DNA of 64,000 nt, taken from the NCBI RefSeq assembly GCF_031755915.1, contig NC_083388.1:29099001-29163000 (forward strand), in the 5' to 3' direction. Of the stretch, positions 48,860 through 60,610 are shown in pieces. A program made the position numbers and the translations under genes. The notes under the pieces were generated by a model. The model saw nothing but the letters and a program-made list of their open reading frames with translations. It made no database searches and was not told where the DNA came from. Each line of letters begins with the position of its first letter. The first letter of the stretch is position 1. Source of the stretch: Ziziphus jujuba (taxonomy: Eukaryota > Streptophyta > Magnoliopsida > Rosales > Rhamnaceae).

Positions 48860-49851
48860 AGAGTTATCAATTCTCAAAAGGGCTTATCCATACCCAAAGA
48901 TTCCAAGTCTATTTTAAGCATCTAAGTGGTGGAGGCAAGTAGTTGTTTTCGTGCTTTTGTGGACTCTGGGCAACAAGGAATGGATCCAACACTTCATGAA
49001 ATCAATGAATATCACTAAGAGGTCATGAAATCAAGATAAGGTATAAGTTAAAGCAACTAAAATGGTGATTTGCGCATAAAAGGAATTGCTGGCCGATTTT
49101 GCTGCTTTTGTTGCTAACTTTACTGTATTTTGTTGATTTGGCATTTTCTCTTTGTTCCAATCAAGGGCAACGTGTGGGAATCATAAATAATCCTATTTTG
49201 CATCGTACATGGCATATGGGAGCTAATTTGGAGCCTTTACAAGCTGAAAATTGGTTAAAGATATCTCAGTGGTCAAACTAGTTAACTAGTTTCCTAATTT
49301 AAGTTGACTTTTTGTTTTAGAAAATTAGTGTTCTATTTGGTTTTTATTTATTTATTTGCCGGAAAAATCAGCTTAAGAAATTTATTATTTTATTATTTCA
49401 ATTGTAAATTAATTAATTCCTAATTCAAAATAAAGGAATTAATTAATCAAAATTAGATTAGGAAAGGTATGGAATTTCGGCCACATTAGGAATGTGTTAA
49501 TGTATGGCCGGTGTTGTCTTAGTTTGTTAGGGTTTATTGCTTTGTGACTTTAGCCTATTTAAGGGCTTATTTTTTCAAGGAGAACAAACCTTTAATAATA
49601 TTCAGAAAATTATTTGTGAGAAAGAATTATCTTTGTTCTCTTTGAATACCTAAAACACAATTAGATAGTGAGTATTTTATTTTTGACTTATCAATAGGAC
49701 AAAAATCACCTATTGTGGCGTCTTCGATATACTAAGGTTTCTAATCACAGGTTGGTTAGGGGTTAAGGTTTCCATAAGAACTTGAACTTAATTTTACGAT
49801 CCGGGCTAATATAATACAGGTTTAGGAGCAAGTCGACCTAGGTTTGTATCA
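48730..49851 (+). repeat. 3' LTR of gypsy E
   Basis: TGATGAGAATCCGCC...GTTTGTATCA, 1122 bp, preceded by AAGAGGAGGGGAA. It contains TATTTAAGGG near 49555-49564. Confidence 0.88.
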
Positions 49852-50830
49852 CATCTAAAGCACTACTGATTGTCTTAATTTTTGGGATTTTAATTAATTT
49901 TATGTTTTATTCATACGTATGCAAATATTAAATTAATTAATTAGCAATATGAAGTAAAATAATTATTCTATTAGTGTAATTTATTTGTGTTTCAAATTTA
50001 AATTGATTATTTTTTAAATTAATTAAAGGTTGATGAAACTAAACATTTTATAATTTAAAAGCATTCGGTCACCTTTTGTCTGAATTTTTGAAATTTTATT
50101 TAATTTTATATATTATTCATATGTATATAAATATTAAATATATTAATTTGCAATATGAAGCAAAGTAATTAATCTATACATTTAATTTATTTGTGTTTGA
50201 ATTTAAAATTAATGATTTTATAAATTAATAAAAAGTTTGAGAAGTTTAATTATTTTAAAATTGAAAAGCATTGCTTATTGTGTTAAGTTTTGGTATTTTT
50301 ATTTAATTTTACGTTTTATTATTATGTATATAAATATTAAATATATTAATTAGCAATATGAAGTAAAATAATTCATCCGTTGAAATAATTTATTTATATT
50401 TTAATATTAAAATTATTTATTTTTTAAACTAATGAAAAGGTTGAGAAATTTAATTATTTTAAAATTAAAAAGCATGAGGCGACGCTTTTAGCATCAAAAG
50501 CTTCGTCGCCTATTTTGTTAACTTTTGGTATTTTAGTTAATTTTATATTTTATTCATATGTATATAAATAATAAATATATTAATTTACAATATGAGTTAA
50601 ATAATTAATTTATTCATTTAATATCCTTGTATTTCATTTTAAAGTAGCTATTTTTTAAATTAATAAAACATTTTCAAATTTAATTAATTTAAATTTAATA
50701 ATTTAATTTATAATTAATATATAGTTAATAGATAGTTAATAAAAATATGATAAATTTAATTATTTTTCAAACGTTGGATGACATTTTTGATGACAAAAGC
50801 ATCAGCTGCTTGTTTGAATTATTTCTTTTA
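49852..50830. repeat. Palindromic AT-rich array 2, right part
   Basis: Resumes exactly where gypsy E ends: CATCTAAAGCACTACTGATTGTCTTAATTTTTGG completes the unit left at 42660. Four further units have palindromes near 50060, 50263, 50470 and 50770, the best being AGGCGACGCTTTTAGC then AAAGCTTCGTCGCC. Similarity fades toward 50830. Confidence 0.78.
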
Positions 50831-51870
50831 ATTTTTTTACCCATTAAATGCACCATTTAGAATTTGAATTAAATACACAAAAATATTATAGATATGAAGT
50901 AATATACATGAAAATGAATAAAATATAAAGCAAATTAATGTTTCTTTCAAATTTTAAAATCATTTGTATTTGCCTCCAATTTTTTCAAACCGCACCCTTT
51001 GATACTTTAAAATCATCATTAATATTTAAAAAAATATTAGGTGCATTTTTCAATCCCCATCTTTTCACCATGTACAAACTCTAACAGATCCTAGCTTTGC
51101 TGTGATCTAAGAAGAGTTAAACAGTTGGGTTAGCTGGTTTCTAGGTTTCTTCTTTTTTTCTCCTTTGTCGCCATCAGTGAGCACATATTTACTGATTTTT
51201 CTTCCATTTTTTATCATCAACCATACTAAGTTCACTGGTGGGTTATATTTTTCAACCATTTTTTTTTTTTTTTTTGGTTGAGTTGTTGTCATTGTTGGGT
51301 TTCTTAGTGTGTTTGTTGTTAGGTTGCTGGATTGCTTGGTTACTGTTTGCTGTATTGCTATGTTGCTCGAGTTGTAGGTGGAAAAAACTTAGGTTATGGG
51401 TTTTTTTTTCAAATTTAAGTTGTGGGATTTCTCAATCTTGTTTGGCAACAATATATTGTTTATGATTTTGCTTGGGATTGGGGTTTTTGTCGCGATTTTG
51501 CTTAGGGTTAAAGTTTTGTTCTTGATTTTGCATTGGGCTTGGGTTTTCATTTTGATTTTGGTCACTTGTTGTACAGTGGTTTGGGTTAGCACATTAATCT
51601 AAATAAGAAAACTTTTCTTGTTTTAGAATTCATTTGAAAGCCTTGAAGTCAAGAAAAAAAATTGAGGAAAAAAAGCAAAATGGTTTCAAGATGAACATAA
51701 ACGTACATTTATGTATAGGTTATGTGGTAAGGTATGTTCCAAATAAACCATTAATATCAATGTTTTAACTTTAGGTTTAGTGAGTAAACAATGTATAATT
51801 GTATTTCCATTTACTAGATTGAACAAAAGCAAAGTCAACCAAATCATATAGTTTGTAAAACATTAAGATG
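50831..51870. other. Non-coding stretch between array 2 and the CACTA transposase remnant
   Basis: No supported gene. Read on the minus strand, about 51600-51380 has a low-complexity Asn/Gln/Lys-rich open stretch (for example QNQEQNFNPKQNRDKNPNPK) with nearby stops and a poly-A run at 51257-51274. It may be the leader or an intron of the CACTA element, but nothing shows this directly. Confidence 0.4.
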
Positions 51871-51879
51871 GAATGTACA

Positions 51880-52440
51880 TGGTTCACAATGAGATTAAAG
51901 GAGTTCGATTCAACATTTTGGATAGGTATAATAAGCCGGTCACCTAGAATTATGGTGTGAAGGTAGTTGCTAAAAGTAGGCATTTTGCTAGTGCTAAGGA
52001 CAATAACCTTATTTTAGCTGAGATGGCATACTAAGGGGTAACAAGAGACATATGGGATGTCAATTACATTGTGTTTCGAATTCTCATATTCAAGTGTGAT
52101 TGGGTCGACAGTAGTGGTGTGAAAGTTAATGAGATGGGTTTTACATGTATAAACTAAAATAAAATTGGATATAAATATGACCCATTCATTGTGGCTTCAC
52201 AAGTTCAACAAGTAGTTTATGTTGAGAACCAACTTGATTCTAGATGATCTGTAGTTTTAACTCCACGACAATATGATACTTTTGTTGAAGATGAATTGGT
52301 TAAAGAAGATGTTCTTAGAGATTCTACGATGGTTCACAATCATTTGTCTTTCAGTTGGCAAGTGGTTGAAAGTGATAATAAGGAATAATGTGATAATGGT
52401 TATGTTCGTAATGATTGCGAGAGGATATGGATAAAAAAAA
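51880..52440 (+). pseudogene. CACTA TNP2-type transposase, C-terminal remnant (DUF4216-like)
   Basis: With stops at several codons the frame reads GVRFNILDRYN, then VTRDIWDVNYIVFRILIFKC, DWVDSSGVKVNEMGF, NKIGYKYDPFIVASQVQQ, VVYVENQLDSR and SVVLTPRQYDTF. This order (xxLDY..F.V.VFKC.W, then GFT..DL.K.GYK.DPFI.A.QA.QVFY..D) is the C-terminal domain of plant En/Spm TNP2 transposases, which cut and rejoin the element. The catalytic N-terminal part is not present in the window. At least four in-frame stops make it inactive. It is followed, as in autonomous CACTA elements, by a second gene on the same strand. Confidence 0.75.
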
Positions 52441-53666
52441 CATATCATCTGCTAAATAAATTGGTAATTAGGTTCATTAACTTACATTTAAATAATTATA
52501 TTTGTTACGTTTATTTGTGCTTATTTAATTTATGAATTTGTTATTTTTTATTATTGTTTTAATTTATTTTTTGTTCTCATTCTTTTGATGTAGATTTATG
52601 GACCCATTTGATCATCATGTAATGATGATAATAGATCACCATTATGTAATGAGGTTGGATCGGCTATTCCGACTAAAGAATATAAAAGAAGAGGACCTAC
52701 AATGATGCAAGGTCTTAGGAAGGATGTTAGGGGAAGAAAAAATTTGAAATCTTAATATGATGAGGTAGGAGTTGCTCTCAACTGTGTAGTGGTGCAAATG
52801 AACAATTTAGAGGGTTCATTAGTTCGAAGTACAATATCTAATTAGAAAACTGTGACAAAACAATTGAAAAATAACATATTGGATTCAATGAAGGTAATAC
52901 ATTATTTGTTTATTGCATGTTTAGTTATGAATTTTGATTTAACTTATAATTAAATTTATGAGCAACATTTTTTTTTTTACTATATACTTTAATATATGAT
53001 TTAAGTTATATTAATTTATTTGTATGCATTTTTTTTTTAAATAATTGGTCATCTTTCATTTGACAATCAATGTTATTAAATATGTTTTCAATTTGCAGCA
53101 ATATTCTAATAAAGATGAGGCATTTAAGAAGGACACTCTTAAAGATTGTGGGATGAAGTGGAGGAGATTTAAGAGTTTCTTGTATACAATGTTAGAGAAT
53201 CATGTTAGCCATGAACAAGCCAAACCAGAGACCAAGCAAAGGTGCCTTGGCCGAGGGGTCACTTCCTTACTTTATTTTTGTACTTTGTTTTGTAATTTGT
53301 TAAAGTCACTTTTGTTGTAATTTCGCTTGTTAAGTTGGTGCACAAAGACACCAAAATGTGTTAATTAAAGTGTATTAGCCGAATTAGGTTTTTAGGGAAC
53401 TAAGCACCTTGATGATGTGGAAAGCACCTTGGTGACAAGGATGGTGACATGGAAGCTGCTTGGTGATATGGAGCTTAACCATTTGGCCTCTCTCTCATCC
53501 AATGCATGTGAGGACATGTGTCATCATGCATGAGGACTACTTCAACATGAAGCACTCAATGAGACAGCATCACTTGTCAACAAACTAAGGAGCATGTGAT
53601 GAAGTTACTTTACACATGTGTTTTGCTTCACCATGAAGTACTTGTAAAACACCTACCAGTTTCAAT

Positions 53667-55108
53667 GGCTTCCTCACATTTTTCTACACCTTCACCTCCT
53701 ATGTTTGATGGCTAAAACTTTGTTGTTTAGGCAATCAAAATGAGAGCCTATCTTCAAGCCTATGACCTTTGTGAGCTAGTTGAAGTTGATTATGAAACAG
53801 AACCACTAAGGGTACGAGCTATTGTAATCCAAATAAAGCTCCATAATGATGAAAATGCAAGACCTTACAAAATCCTCATAGCCATACAAGCTGCTATGAC
53901 TGATGAAATCTTTACAAGAATCATGACTTGCACAATGCCTAGACAAGCTTAGGAAAGGCTTCAAGAAGAGTTTCAAGGAAACACAAGAACAAGACAAATG
54001 CAGCTGCTCAATCTTACAAGAAAGTTCGAAAATTTGAAGATGGTGGAGAATGAAACCATGAGAGAATTTACAAATAAAGTCATGAAGATTGTTGATCAAG
54101 TTTGGTTGCATGGAGAGATTTTTCCAGATCCAAGGATTGTTGAAACGATCCTCATATGTCTTCCAAAGAAATATGAGGCAAAGATTTCAACTTTGGAAGA
54201 AACAAAAGACCTTTCACAAGTTAAATTGCTAAATCGATCAATGCCTTGCAAGCCATGGAATAATGGAGGAGTCTTTGACTACAAGGTGAATCTAGCTTAA
54301 GTGAAGCTGCCCTTTCAGCAAATAACAAAGGCAGAGCAATCCAGCAACCACAGCCTTTTCAAAGGCAAAATAGAGGCAAGGAGATCACAACTTAAAGTGG
54401 AAACAAGATGACCTATGGTCCTTACATAATTCGCAAAAAGCAAGGACATACAGTCAAGATATGTTGGTGGAGACCGAATGCTCAATGCAAACTTTGCAAG
54501 CAATTCAATCATATGGAAAGAGTTTGCAGGCAAAAGAACAAAAAACAAGAGGCAAGACATGCTCATGAACCCAAAGAGTCAAGTGGAAAGTATGAACATA
54601 TCTTCATGGCAACTTGCAACCTTGCAAGCTCAACTAAAGATTCATGGATTTTGGACAGCAGGTGTACGAATCACATGTGCAATAACCATGACCTATTTGT
54701 AAAGCTTAATCCAAGAATTGCAACAAAAATCAAGGCTAAAAATGGACAAATCATGGAGGCGCAAGGAAAAGGAGATTTGGTCATTAAAACACCTAAAGGT
54801 ATAATTCAAATCACAAATGTCTTGTATGTACCAAATCTGTTCGAAAATTTGTTAAGTGGGCTAGAACTTATGAAGAAATGATACACTTTGAAGTTCTTAG
54901 ATACAAGTTGTAAAATATCTAAGGATGGAAAAATTGTATTACTTATCCATATGAAAGGTAATAGCCTTGTGATTGATTTCAATCAATAAAATCAATTGGC
55001 TATGAGAAGCAAAGTTCAAGAAGATTCGGAATTGTGGCATAGAAGGCTCGGCCACTACAACGATGCTACCATTAAACAAATGCAATCTCAACAAATTGTT
55101 GAGCATTG
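53667..55108 (+). pseudogene. gag: Copia H gag, protease and pre-integrase remnant
   Basis: Starts MASSHFSTPSPPMFDG, closely like copia B (MASSSFSTPSPPIFNG), so both belong to one family. Stops at about 53713 and 53950 and shifts after 54297 break it. Motifs: KMRAYLQAYDLCELVEVD, EFQGNTRTRQMQLLNLTRKF, and the second zinc knuckle CKLCKQFNHMERVC (intact), while the first knuckle is degraded. Protease reads SWILDSRCTNHMCNNHD, with Arg for the Gly after the catalytic Asp-Ser. The pre-integrase segment is LWHRRLGHYND, after which sequence flips to the opposite-strand half near 55108. Confidence 0.82.
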
Positions 55109-55109
55109 A

Positions 55110-55665
55110 CCACAAATCCAAGATTCTCTAATCCTCCTTGGCAATGTTAGGCATGATGTGAAGAAGACTTCTAAGCATTTGAAGTCTATCTTTTAGCAAT
55201 GGTTTTGTAAGAATGTCGTCTAGCTGGTCTTGAGTGGTATAATGCACTAAATTGGTTTCTTTGTTTCTTTAGCCTCTCGGATACTATGGTACCTCATAGG
55301 GATGTGCTTGGTTATTTTGTGTTGTATTAGATTTTTGGTGATGGCAATGCTGAAGTGTTGTCACAATAAATGGTGGTTGCATTTGTTTGCTTGCAACCTA
55401 ATTCATTAAGCAATTTCCTTAACCAAATTGCTTGATTTGATGCTGCTGCTGCCGAGATGTATTCAGCTTCTGCTGTTGATTGTATCGTGTTTCCTTGCTT
55501 GTGTGAACTCCATGAAAATGGACCTAAATCAAACATAAAAAAGTATCTAGAGGTACTCTTCATATCTTCCAAGCTACCTGCCCAATCACTATCATAATAG
55601 CCAATTAACTCACATATGTTGCCAAGCTTGTATAGTATTCCAAAGTTGGCTGTGCCTTTCATACA
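55110..55665 (-). pseudogene. pol: Copia H RNase H and polyprotein end, inverted
   Basis: On the minus strand the frame from about 55665 reads KGTANFGILYKLG, IGYYDSDWAGSLEDMKSTSR, YFFMFDLGPFSWSSHKQ and STAEAEYISAAAASNQAIWL, then IYCDNTSAL. These are the standard copia RNase H blocks, including catalytic Asp (YDSDWAG), Glu (AEAEY) and Asp (CDN). After a stop at about 55327 the polyprotein end is still readable through frameshifts (RYHSIREAK; a scrambled form of QDQLDDILTKPL). RNase H removes the RNA template. Confidence 0.82.
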
Positions 55666-58245
55666 AAATATGTTAGACCATATTTTGAGACACCTGAAGT
55701 ATTTAAGCATCCACCCGAAATGTATCAATTCATAGTCCAAGAGATGTTGAATGAATTTCTAAAACAGAGATTGACAGGAGAGTTCAAGATATATTTAGAA
55801 GTATTTATCAAATGCACAAAATTTAAATTACTTATATAATTGTTTTATCATTAATTACTTAAAAATACACTTAATTATTTACTTAAAAATTAGTTATTTA
55901 ATTTTCTAATATGTATATGTGTTTATAATTTTGCAGAAACTAAGTAAGCAACAATCTGAAAAAAGAATATTGAACAAGCATCCCTATAGAATGGGTGCAT
56001 TGGGAGATGAAAGAGTGGAAATATCTATGGTATGTTTTCTATTTTTACATCCATTTAATTATATATGCATTTTTTTTTTAGTCACATGGTATTATTAATA
56101 TTTACATATAACTTTTGCAGCAAATTGAAATAAGCACCCGAGAATACATAGAATGTGAGGATCTATGGACATGGACATGAATGGGGAAATATGGAAAATA
56201 TGCAAATGAAGAAACATAATTTTTGGTGGGAAAAAAATTTGTGAGTATTTTTATTTACATAAAAATGTATAATTGTAATGTTTAACTATTACCTTTTATC
56301 AGATATGATTAATTTTATAGTTTATATATTTTGAACTATGGATATTTTTGTTTAGTTTTTAAATTGATATTTTTATTCATTTACATAATTATGATTAATT
56401 TTATTATTATTGTTGCCATGCAAAATATATTAATTTTTAGTTAAATATTGTAATTAAATATTCATGTAATCCAAGCATAGTTAATTATTTTTTTTACCAC
56501 TATATATTGTTATGATTGAAATATAGATATTTTTGTTTAGTTTTCAATTTAATACTTTTATTCATTCACTTAATTACGCTTAAATTTATTATTATTGTTG
56601 CCATGCACAATATATTAATATTTAGTTAAATATTGTAATTTTCTAATTATTTAAGCATTTAATATATATTGTAGAATGTCCTAAGGAAGAAGACAAAGGG
56701 AGGAGAAGTTGAGTCTTCACTTTAGATGATATACGTATACAGGCTTTGGGGACCGATTAGTATGAACATTAGCTTAGAGATAGAGGTAAAGACTATACAA
56801 TGACTAATTTTTTTCACACACCTAAGCAAAGTTCACAAAAAAAGGATAAGTCTGAGGAGAGTGAGAGAATTACCAAGCTAAAACTTATCGTTAGTGGTCT
56901 TTTGGGGATCATTCAAAAGAAAAGCAACATTGAAAAGATTACTGAGTTAGTATCTGCATATGGTATTAACCTACAGTCTTAACCTCATACACCTGGACAA
57001 CAATCTTTGCATGGAGAGGCATTGCATTCTCATACACATATTTGGTTACCACATGGAGATCGTGCAGTACATGACAAAGATGTTGCCGATCTAGGACCCT
57101 CGTCTATTGTTAGGCTTGATGCTCCTCGTATTTATCCATCAACTATGACATCTTTAGAGGTATTATTAAAAAAAAAAAATTTGAAATTTATATGTCTAAA
57201 TACTAATATTTTTATTCATTTTTTTATGATTATGTTTAATTTTGCTATCATTGTTGCTATGAGAAGTATATAAATATATATATATATATATATCTATATT
57301 TCTATATTAATTAGTTATTCTAATTTTGTTTCTAATGCAGGGTGTAGAATGCAATCTTACACAAAGTAGTGTTGAAAATATAGTAGTACGTGGTACTTTG
57401 GTTCCTTCTATCCCATCGGATGTGTGCCATGGTGTTATGCTAGGTCAATGAAATTTGTTGTTATTTTACCATTGGATGTGGTATTCGATGCAACTGTATA
57501 TGATAATTTATATGTATTTGCCATTAATAATTTTGTTTTTGTTATACTAGCATTTTATTTGTTGATATTTGTAAGGAAGATTGAAGAAAAAAACATGCTG
57601 AGGATGATCAATGTAGTGATGGTGATGCCTTATCAATAGTTACCCCACCAATCTGCGATTTGTTACATCGGATCGAGGATGTCAAGAGCGATCATTTATG
57701 GACATTTTGTAAACAAGTTTTGTGCACATTGAAGAACGATATAACTGCATTTTATTACATGCATGAATTATCTCCTCAGTGCATTTTGTTTTACAAAAGG
57801 TAACTTAAATTTAAATGTGTTATTTCTAATTATTCAATTTAATTAATTATAATTATCGTTATAAAAAATTATATTTACTTGTAATTTGATTAGGCAGGTA
57901 CTTGTATAATGGATTGATGGATACACAAGCTGAAGAGAATTATTGCTTTGTTTATCCCGTTATCATTGCACCAATTGGTCATGCAAATCCTTATGAAAGA
58001 ATGATTAATATATTGAATAGATGGCAACATGCAAGACAACATCATCTATGGTTCTTTCCATACTGTGCAAGGTATGTTGTGTTAAGTTATAATATATTTT
58101 GTTAGATAATTAATTTAATCAAATGGCATATTGACTAATAATTTATGGGTGTTTTTAGCAATCATTGGATGTTAGATGTTGTTGATCTTTACAGAGCAGT
58201 AGTATGGTTCTATATTTCTTTAAAAAATCATATTCACAAAGGTTT

Positions 58246-59330
58246 ATAACCTGAAAGAAGATCTACTAACTCCCAGGTGTAATTCTGCAAGATGAAATTA
58301 GTCTCACTTTTTATGGCTTCTTTCCATAAATTCCCTTTAGGAGAGTTTATAGCTTCTTGAAAGCTCTGAGGTTCACTTTCTAGCATGTAAGTAAGAAAAT
58401 CGAGACCAAAGGATTTTTCTGTTCTTACTCTCTTGTTTTGTCTTATTTCAACCTCGATTTCAACTTGAATCTCCTATTCTGGATTAGTATCATGATTTTC
58501 TTCATTTATAGCATCATATCTTCATTTAGATGAACTCTGTCCTTTTTCGAACTTATACGGAAAAATACGCTTGAAAAATGTTGCATTTCTCGATTCCATT
58601 ATCGTGTTCTTGTGTATATCAAGAATTTCAGATTTTCCTCTCCAAAGCTCATAGGGTGTCTTCACTTAATTCTTCTAGGGCACCTTATTCAAAAGGTAGC
58701 TCTCTGACAAAAGGGATTCCCCCCATAAGTTATGAGATAATTCAAAACTTATTGGAATTGTATTCATCATATCTTTCAAGGTACGATTTTTTCGTTTAGC
58801 CACACCATTTGACTGTAGTGAATATGGTAGAGTAACTTCATGTCTAATACTATGCTGAGAACAATACTCACCAAATGGACTTACATACTCACCACCATGA
58901 TCACTTTTTATTACTTTAATATTTTTGTTGAATTGATACTCAACTTTAGTTTTATGGAGAATAAACTTCTTTATTGCCTCATCCTTGCTCTTAAGCAAGT
59001 ATACATAGTAATATTTCGTGATATCATTGACAAAGGTGATAAAATACTTATTGTCTCCTCTAGTTGGTGTGAATTTCAAGTCACATATATCACTATGGAT
59101 TAAAACCAAAGGTTCGGTATTCGTTTCAATCGTTTGGTATAATAACCTTGTTGTTTTTGCCTCTACACACATTTCATATTTACTTTTGGAATCAATTTCA
59201 AATTTGGGAATATGATTCAAGTTAATTAATCTCCGCATAGAATTATAATTAACATAACCTATTCTACCATGCCATAAATTAGAAGACTCAAGCAAGTAAA
59301 CGGAAGAAGTACTAGCTTTATTAATCTCAT
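58246..59330 (-). pseudogene. pol: Copia G integrase and RT start
   Basis: From 59295 the frame reads SNLWHGRIGYVNYNSMRRL, a CVEAK segment, then integrase core IHSDICDL with the first Asp, IKSDHGGEY with the second, and NGVAKRKNRTL. In this last motif Lys replaces the catalytic Glu of the usual NGVAERKN, so the enzyme would be inactive even if expressed. The frame stops near 58675; beyond it PQSFQEAINSP and NLWKEAIKSE, LQNYTWELVDL are the start of RT, ending at the junction near 58246. Confidence 0.82.
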
Positions 59331-59499
59331 TAGGCTCTAAATCATTACATTTTGTTTAAACAAACCATTGACTACATAGCCTTTCCCCACAACCTTATTA
59401 GATTCAAACACCAAACTAAAACCATGCTTACTTAGAAGCGATCTAGATACCAGATTCTTACAAATGTTCGGAACATACAGTACATTGTTCATAGTTAAA

Positions 59500-60590
59500 T
59501 TATTTCCAAAAGTCATCTTTAGGACTAATTTCCCTCCCCTTATACTTTAGACATGGCGAAATTCCCCAAGAACAACTTCTTCCCATTTTTACTTGGTTCA
59601 AAATAAGTGAACAAGCTCTTGTGTGAACATATGTGGTGGGTCGCATTAGTATTAATCCACCACTCTTTAGGGTTTGATCCCACCAAGTTCACTTTAGAGA
59701 TAATAGCATTGAGATTTATATCATCAATCTCTTAAGTGATTTGCTCCACCATCTATGCCTCTTTCTTTTTCTTCTTTTTTGGCAGCCTACAGTCCACCAC
59801 TCTATGACTCATCTTATCACAATAGAAGCATTTACCTTGAAACTTATTCTTTTAGAAGATCCATCCTTTAGGTCCTAGCCCAGAATCCTTGGAATTTTTT
59901 CCAGTCCTCTTCTTATTGTTGAAATTTGACTATGCTCCATAATATTGGCCTTGATCTCGGCCTACAAACATCTTTTGTTAAATCTTCTATTGTCATCTTT
60001 AATATGAAGTTTCCCAACAAGAGTTTCCACATCCGTTTCCTTCCTCCTATGTCTAAAATATTCTTGAAGTCTTTCCAACTAGGTAGTAGATTCTCAATTA
60101 TAGATGCTACTTGAAATACTTCACTAATTATCATCCCTTCAAAATGAATATCTTAAATAAGCACCTGCAATTCATGTACTTAACTCATCTGAGGCTTTGA
60201 ATCCACCATTTTAAATTCCAAGAACCAACTTACTACAAACTTTTTGGTGCCAACATTCTCTATTTTATATTTGTGGTCTAAAGTTTCCCACAGCTCTTTT
60301 GTTATTTTCGTGCTACAATGCATCTCATACAAAGCATCTGATAAGCCATTCAAGATATAATTCTGAAATAAGTGATCAAAATGCTTCCATGCATCCACCA
60401 CCATGAGTGTTTCTCTATCACTCTGTTCATTACTCGGAGGTGCGTCTTTAGTCAAGAACCTCGCAAGGTTCATGGTTGTCAAGTAAAACAACATCTTTTG
60501 CTGCCATCTCTTGAAATTGCTCCATTAAATTTCTTTGGTGGCTCAGCATGATTTGTAGGTATAACAACAGATGTAGGAATAAGCATTTAG
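59500..60590 (-). pseudogene. gag: Copia G gag and protease
   Basis: A possible start MLIPTSVVIPTNHAEPPKKF lies near 60587, followed by a shift, then from 60494 LFYLTTMNLARFLTKDAPPS, NYILNGLSDALYEMH and KELWETLDHKYK, classic UBN2-type gag. The zinc knuckle CFYCDKMSHRVVDC near 59835-59795 is intact. The protease site reads WWINTNATHHICSH where relatives have WWIDTGATRH; the catalytic Asp has become Asn. Frames are broken near 60180 and 59913. Confidence 0.82.
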
Positions 60591-60610
60591 ACCAAAAAAT
60601 TTAGAGTTGG

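Larger units (their letters stand above)
42665..49851 (+). mobile_element. Ty3/gypsy element E, old, both LTRs present
   Basis: 5' LTR 42665-43803, 3' LTR 48730-49851. By eye the LTRs are roughly 85-90 percent identical, so the insertion is old. The flanks CAATT (42660-42664) and CATCT (49852-49856) could be a decayed 5-bp duplication. Removing E rejoins one palindromic unit. Gag, protease, RT, RNase H and the end of integrase are all recognisable but full of stops, and the integrase catalytic region is deleted. Confidence 0.88.
53240..55665. mobile_element. Copia element H, rearranged into two convergent halves
   Basis: It is inserted in an exon of the CACTA second gene; similarity to that gene stops near 53235 and resumes near 55665. 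The left half (to about 55100) is copia on the plus strand and the right half (about 55110-55665) is copia on the minus strand. RT and most of integrase are missing. Stretch 53240-53666 has no gene and probably holds LTR or leader sequence, but I see no clear LTR ends. Confidence 0.7.
52594..58240 (+). pseudogene. CACTA second gene: transposase_24-like region and Ulp1-like peptidase end, broken
   Basis: Exon-like blocks with matched splice sites: 52594-52893 (RRGPTMMQGLRKDVRGRKNL), 53099-about 53235 (DTLKDCGMKWRRFKSFLYTM), then, beyond copia H, about 55665-55765 (YFETPEVFKHPPEMYQF, LNEFLKQRLTGEFK), 55937-56029 (KLSKQQSEKRILNKHPYRMG), 56121-56240, 56675-57159, 57341-57799 (SSVENIVVRGTLVPS; ends CILFYKR), 57898-58071 and 58159-58240. 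The last junction codes CAS/NHWMLDVVDLYRAVVWF, the His-Trp box of Ulp1-type cysteine peptidases. The residue aligning with the catalytic Asp is Ile (WFYISL). Several stops and shifts are present. Such Ulp1-tailed proteins are known companions of plant CACTA transposases; their exact role is unclear. Copia G cuts the gene before the catalytic Cys. Confidence 0.7.
58240..60600 (-). mobile_element. Copia element G, truncated at both visible ends
   Basis: A minus-strand copia of a family different from B and H. Its right part is interrupted by gypsy F at 60611; any continuation would lie beyond F, outside the window. Its left end stops inside RT at about 58240-58246, where the reading passes into the CACTA gene through the shared word AAAGGTTTATAACC. 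No LTR is visible. Confidence 0.75.

Noticed and set aside
51238..51465. 75-codon frame with strongly hydrophobic stretches
   Set aside because: Caused by a poly-T run and T/G-rich DNA; no start context or family resemblance.
55655..55740. Extension of the copia H RNase H frame upstream to a Met at 55740 (MDYELIHFGWM...)
   Set aside because: The plus strand of the same bases fits the CACTA companion gene much better (HPPEMYQF, LKQRLTGEFK), so the copia probably ends near 55665 and this extension is chance.
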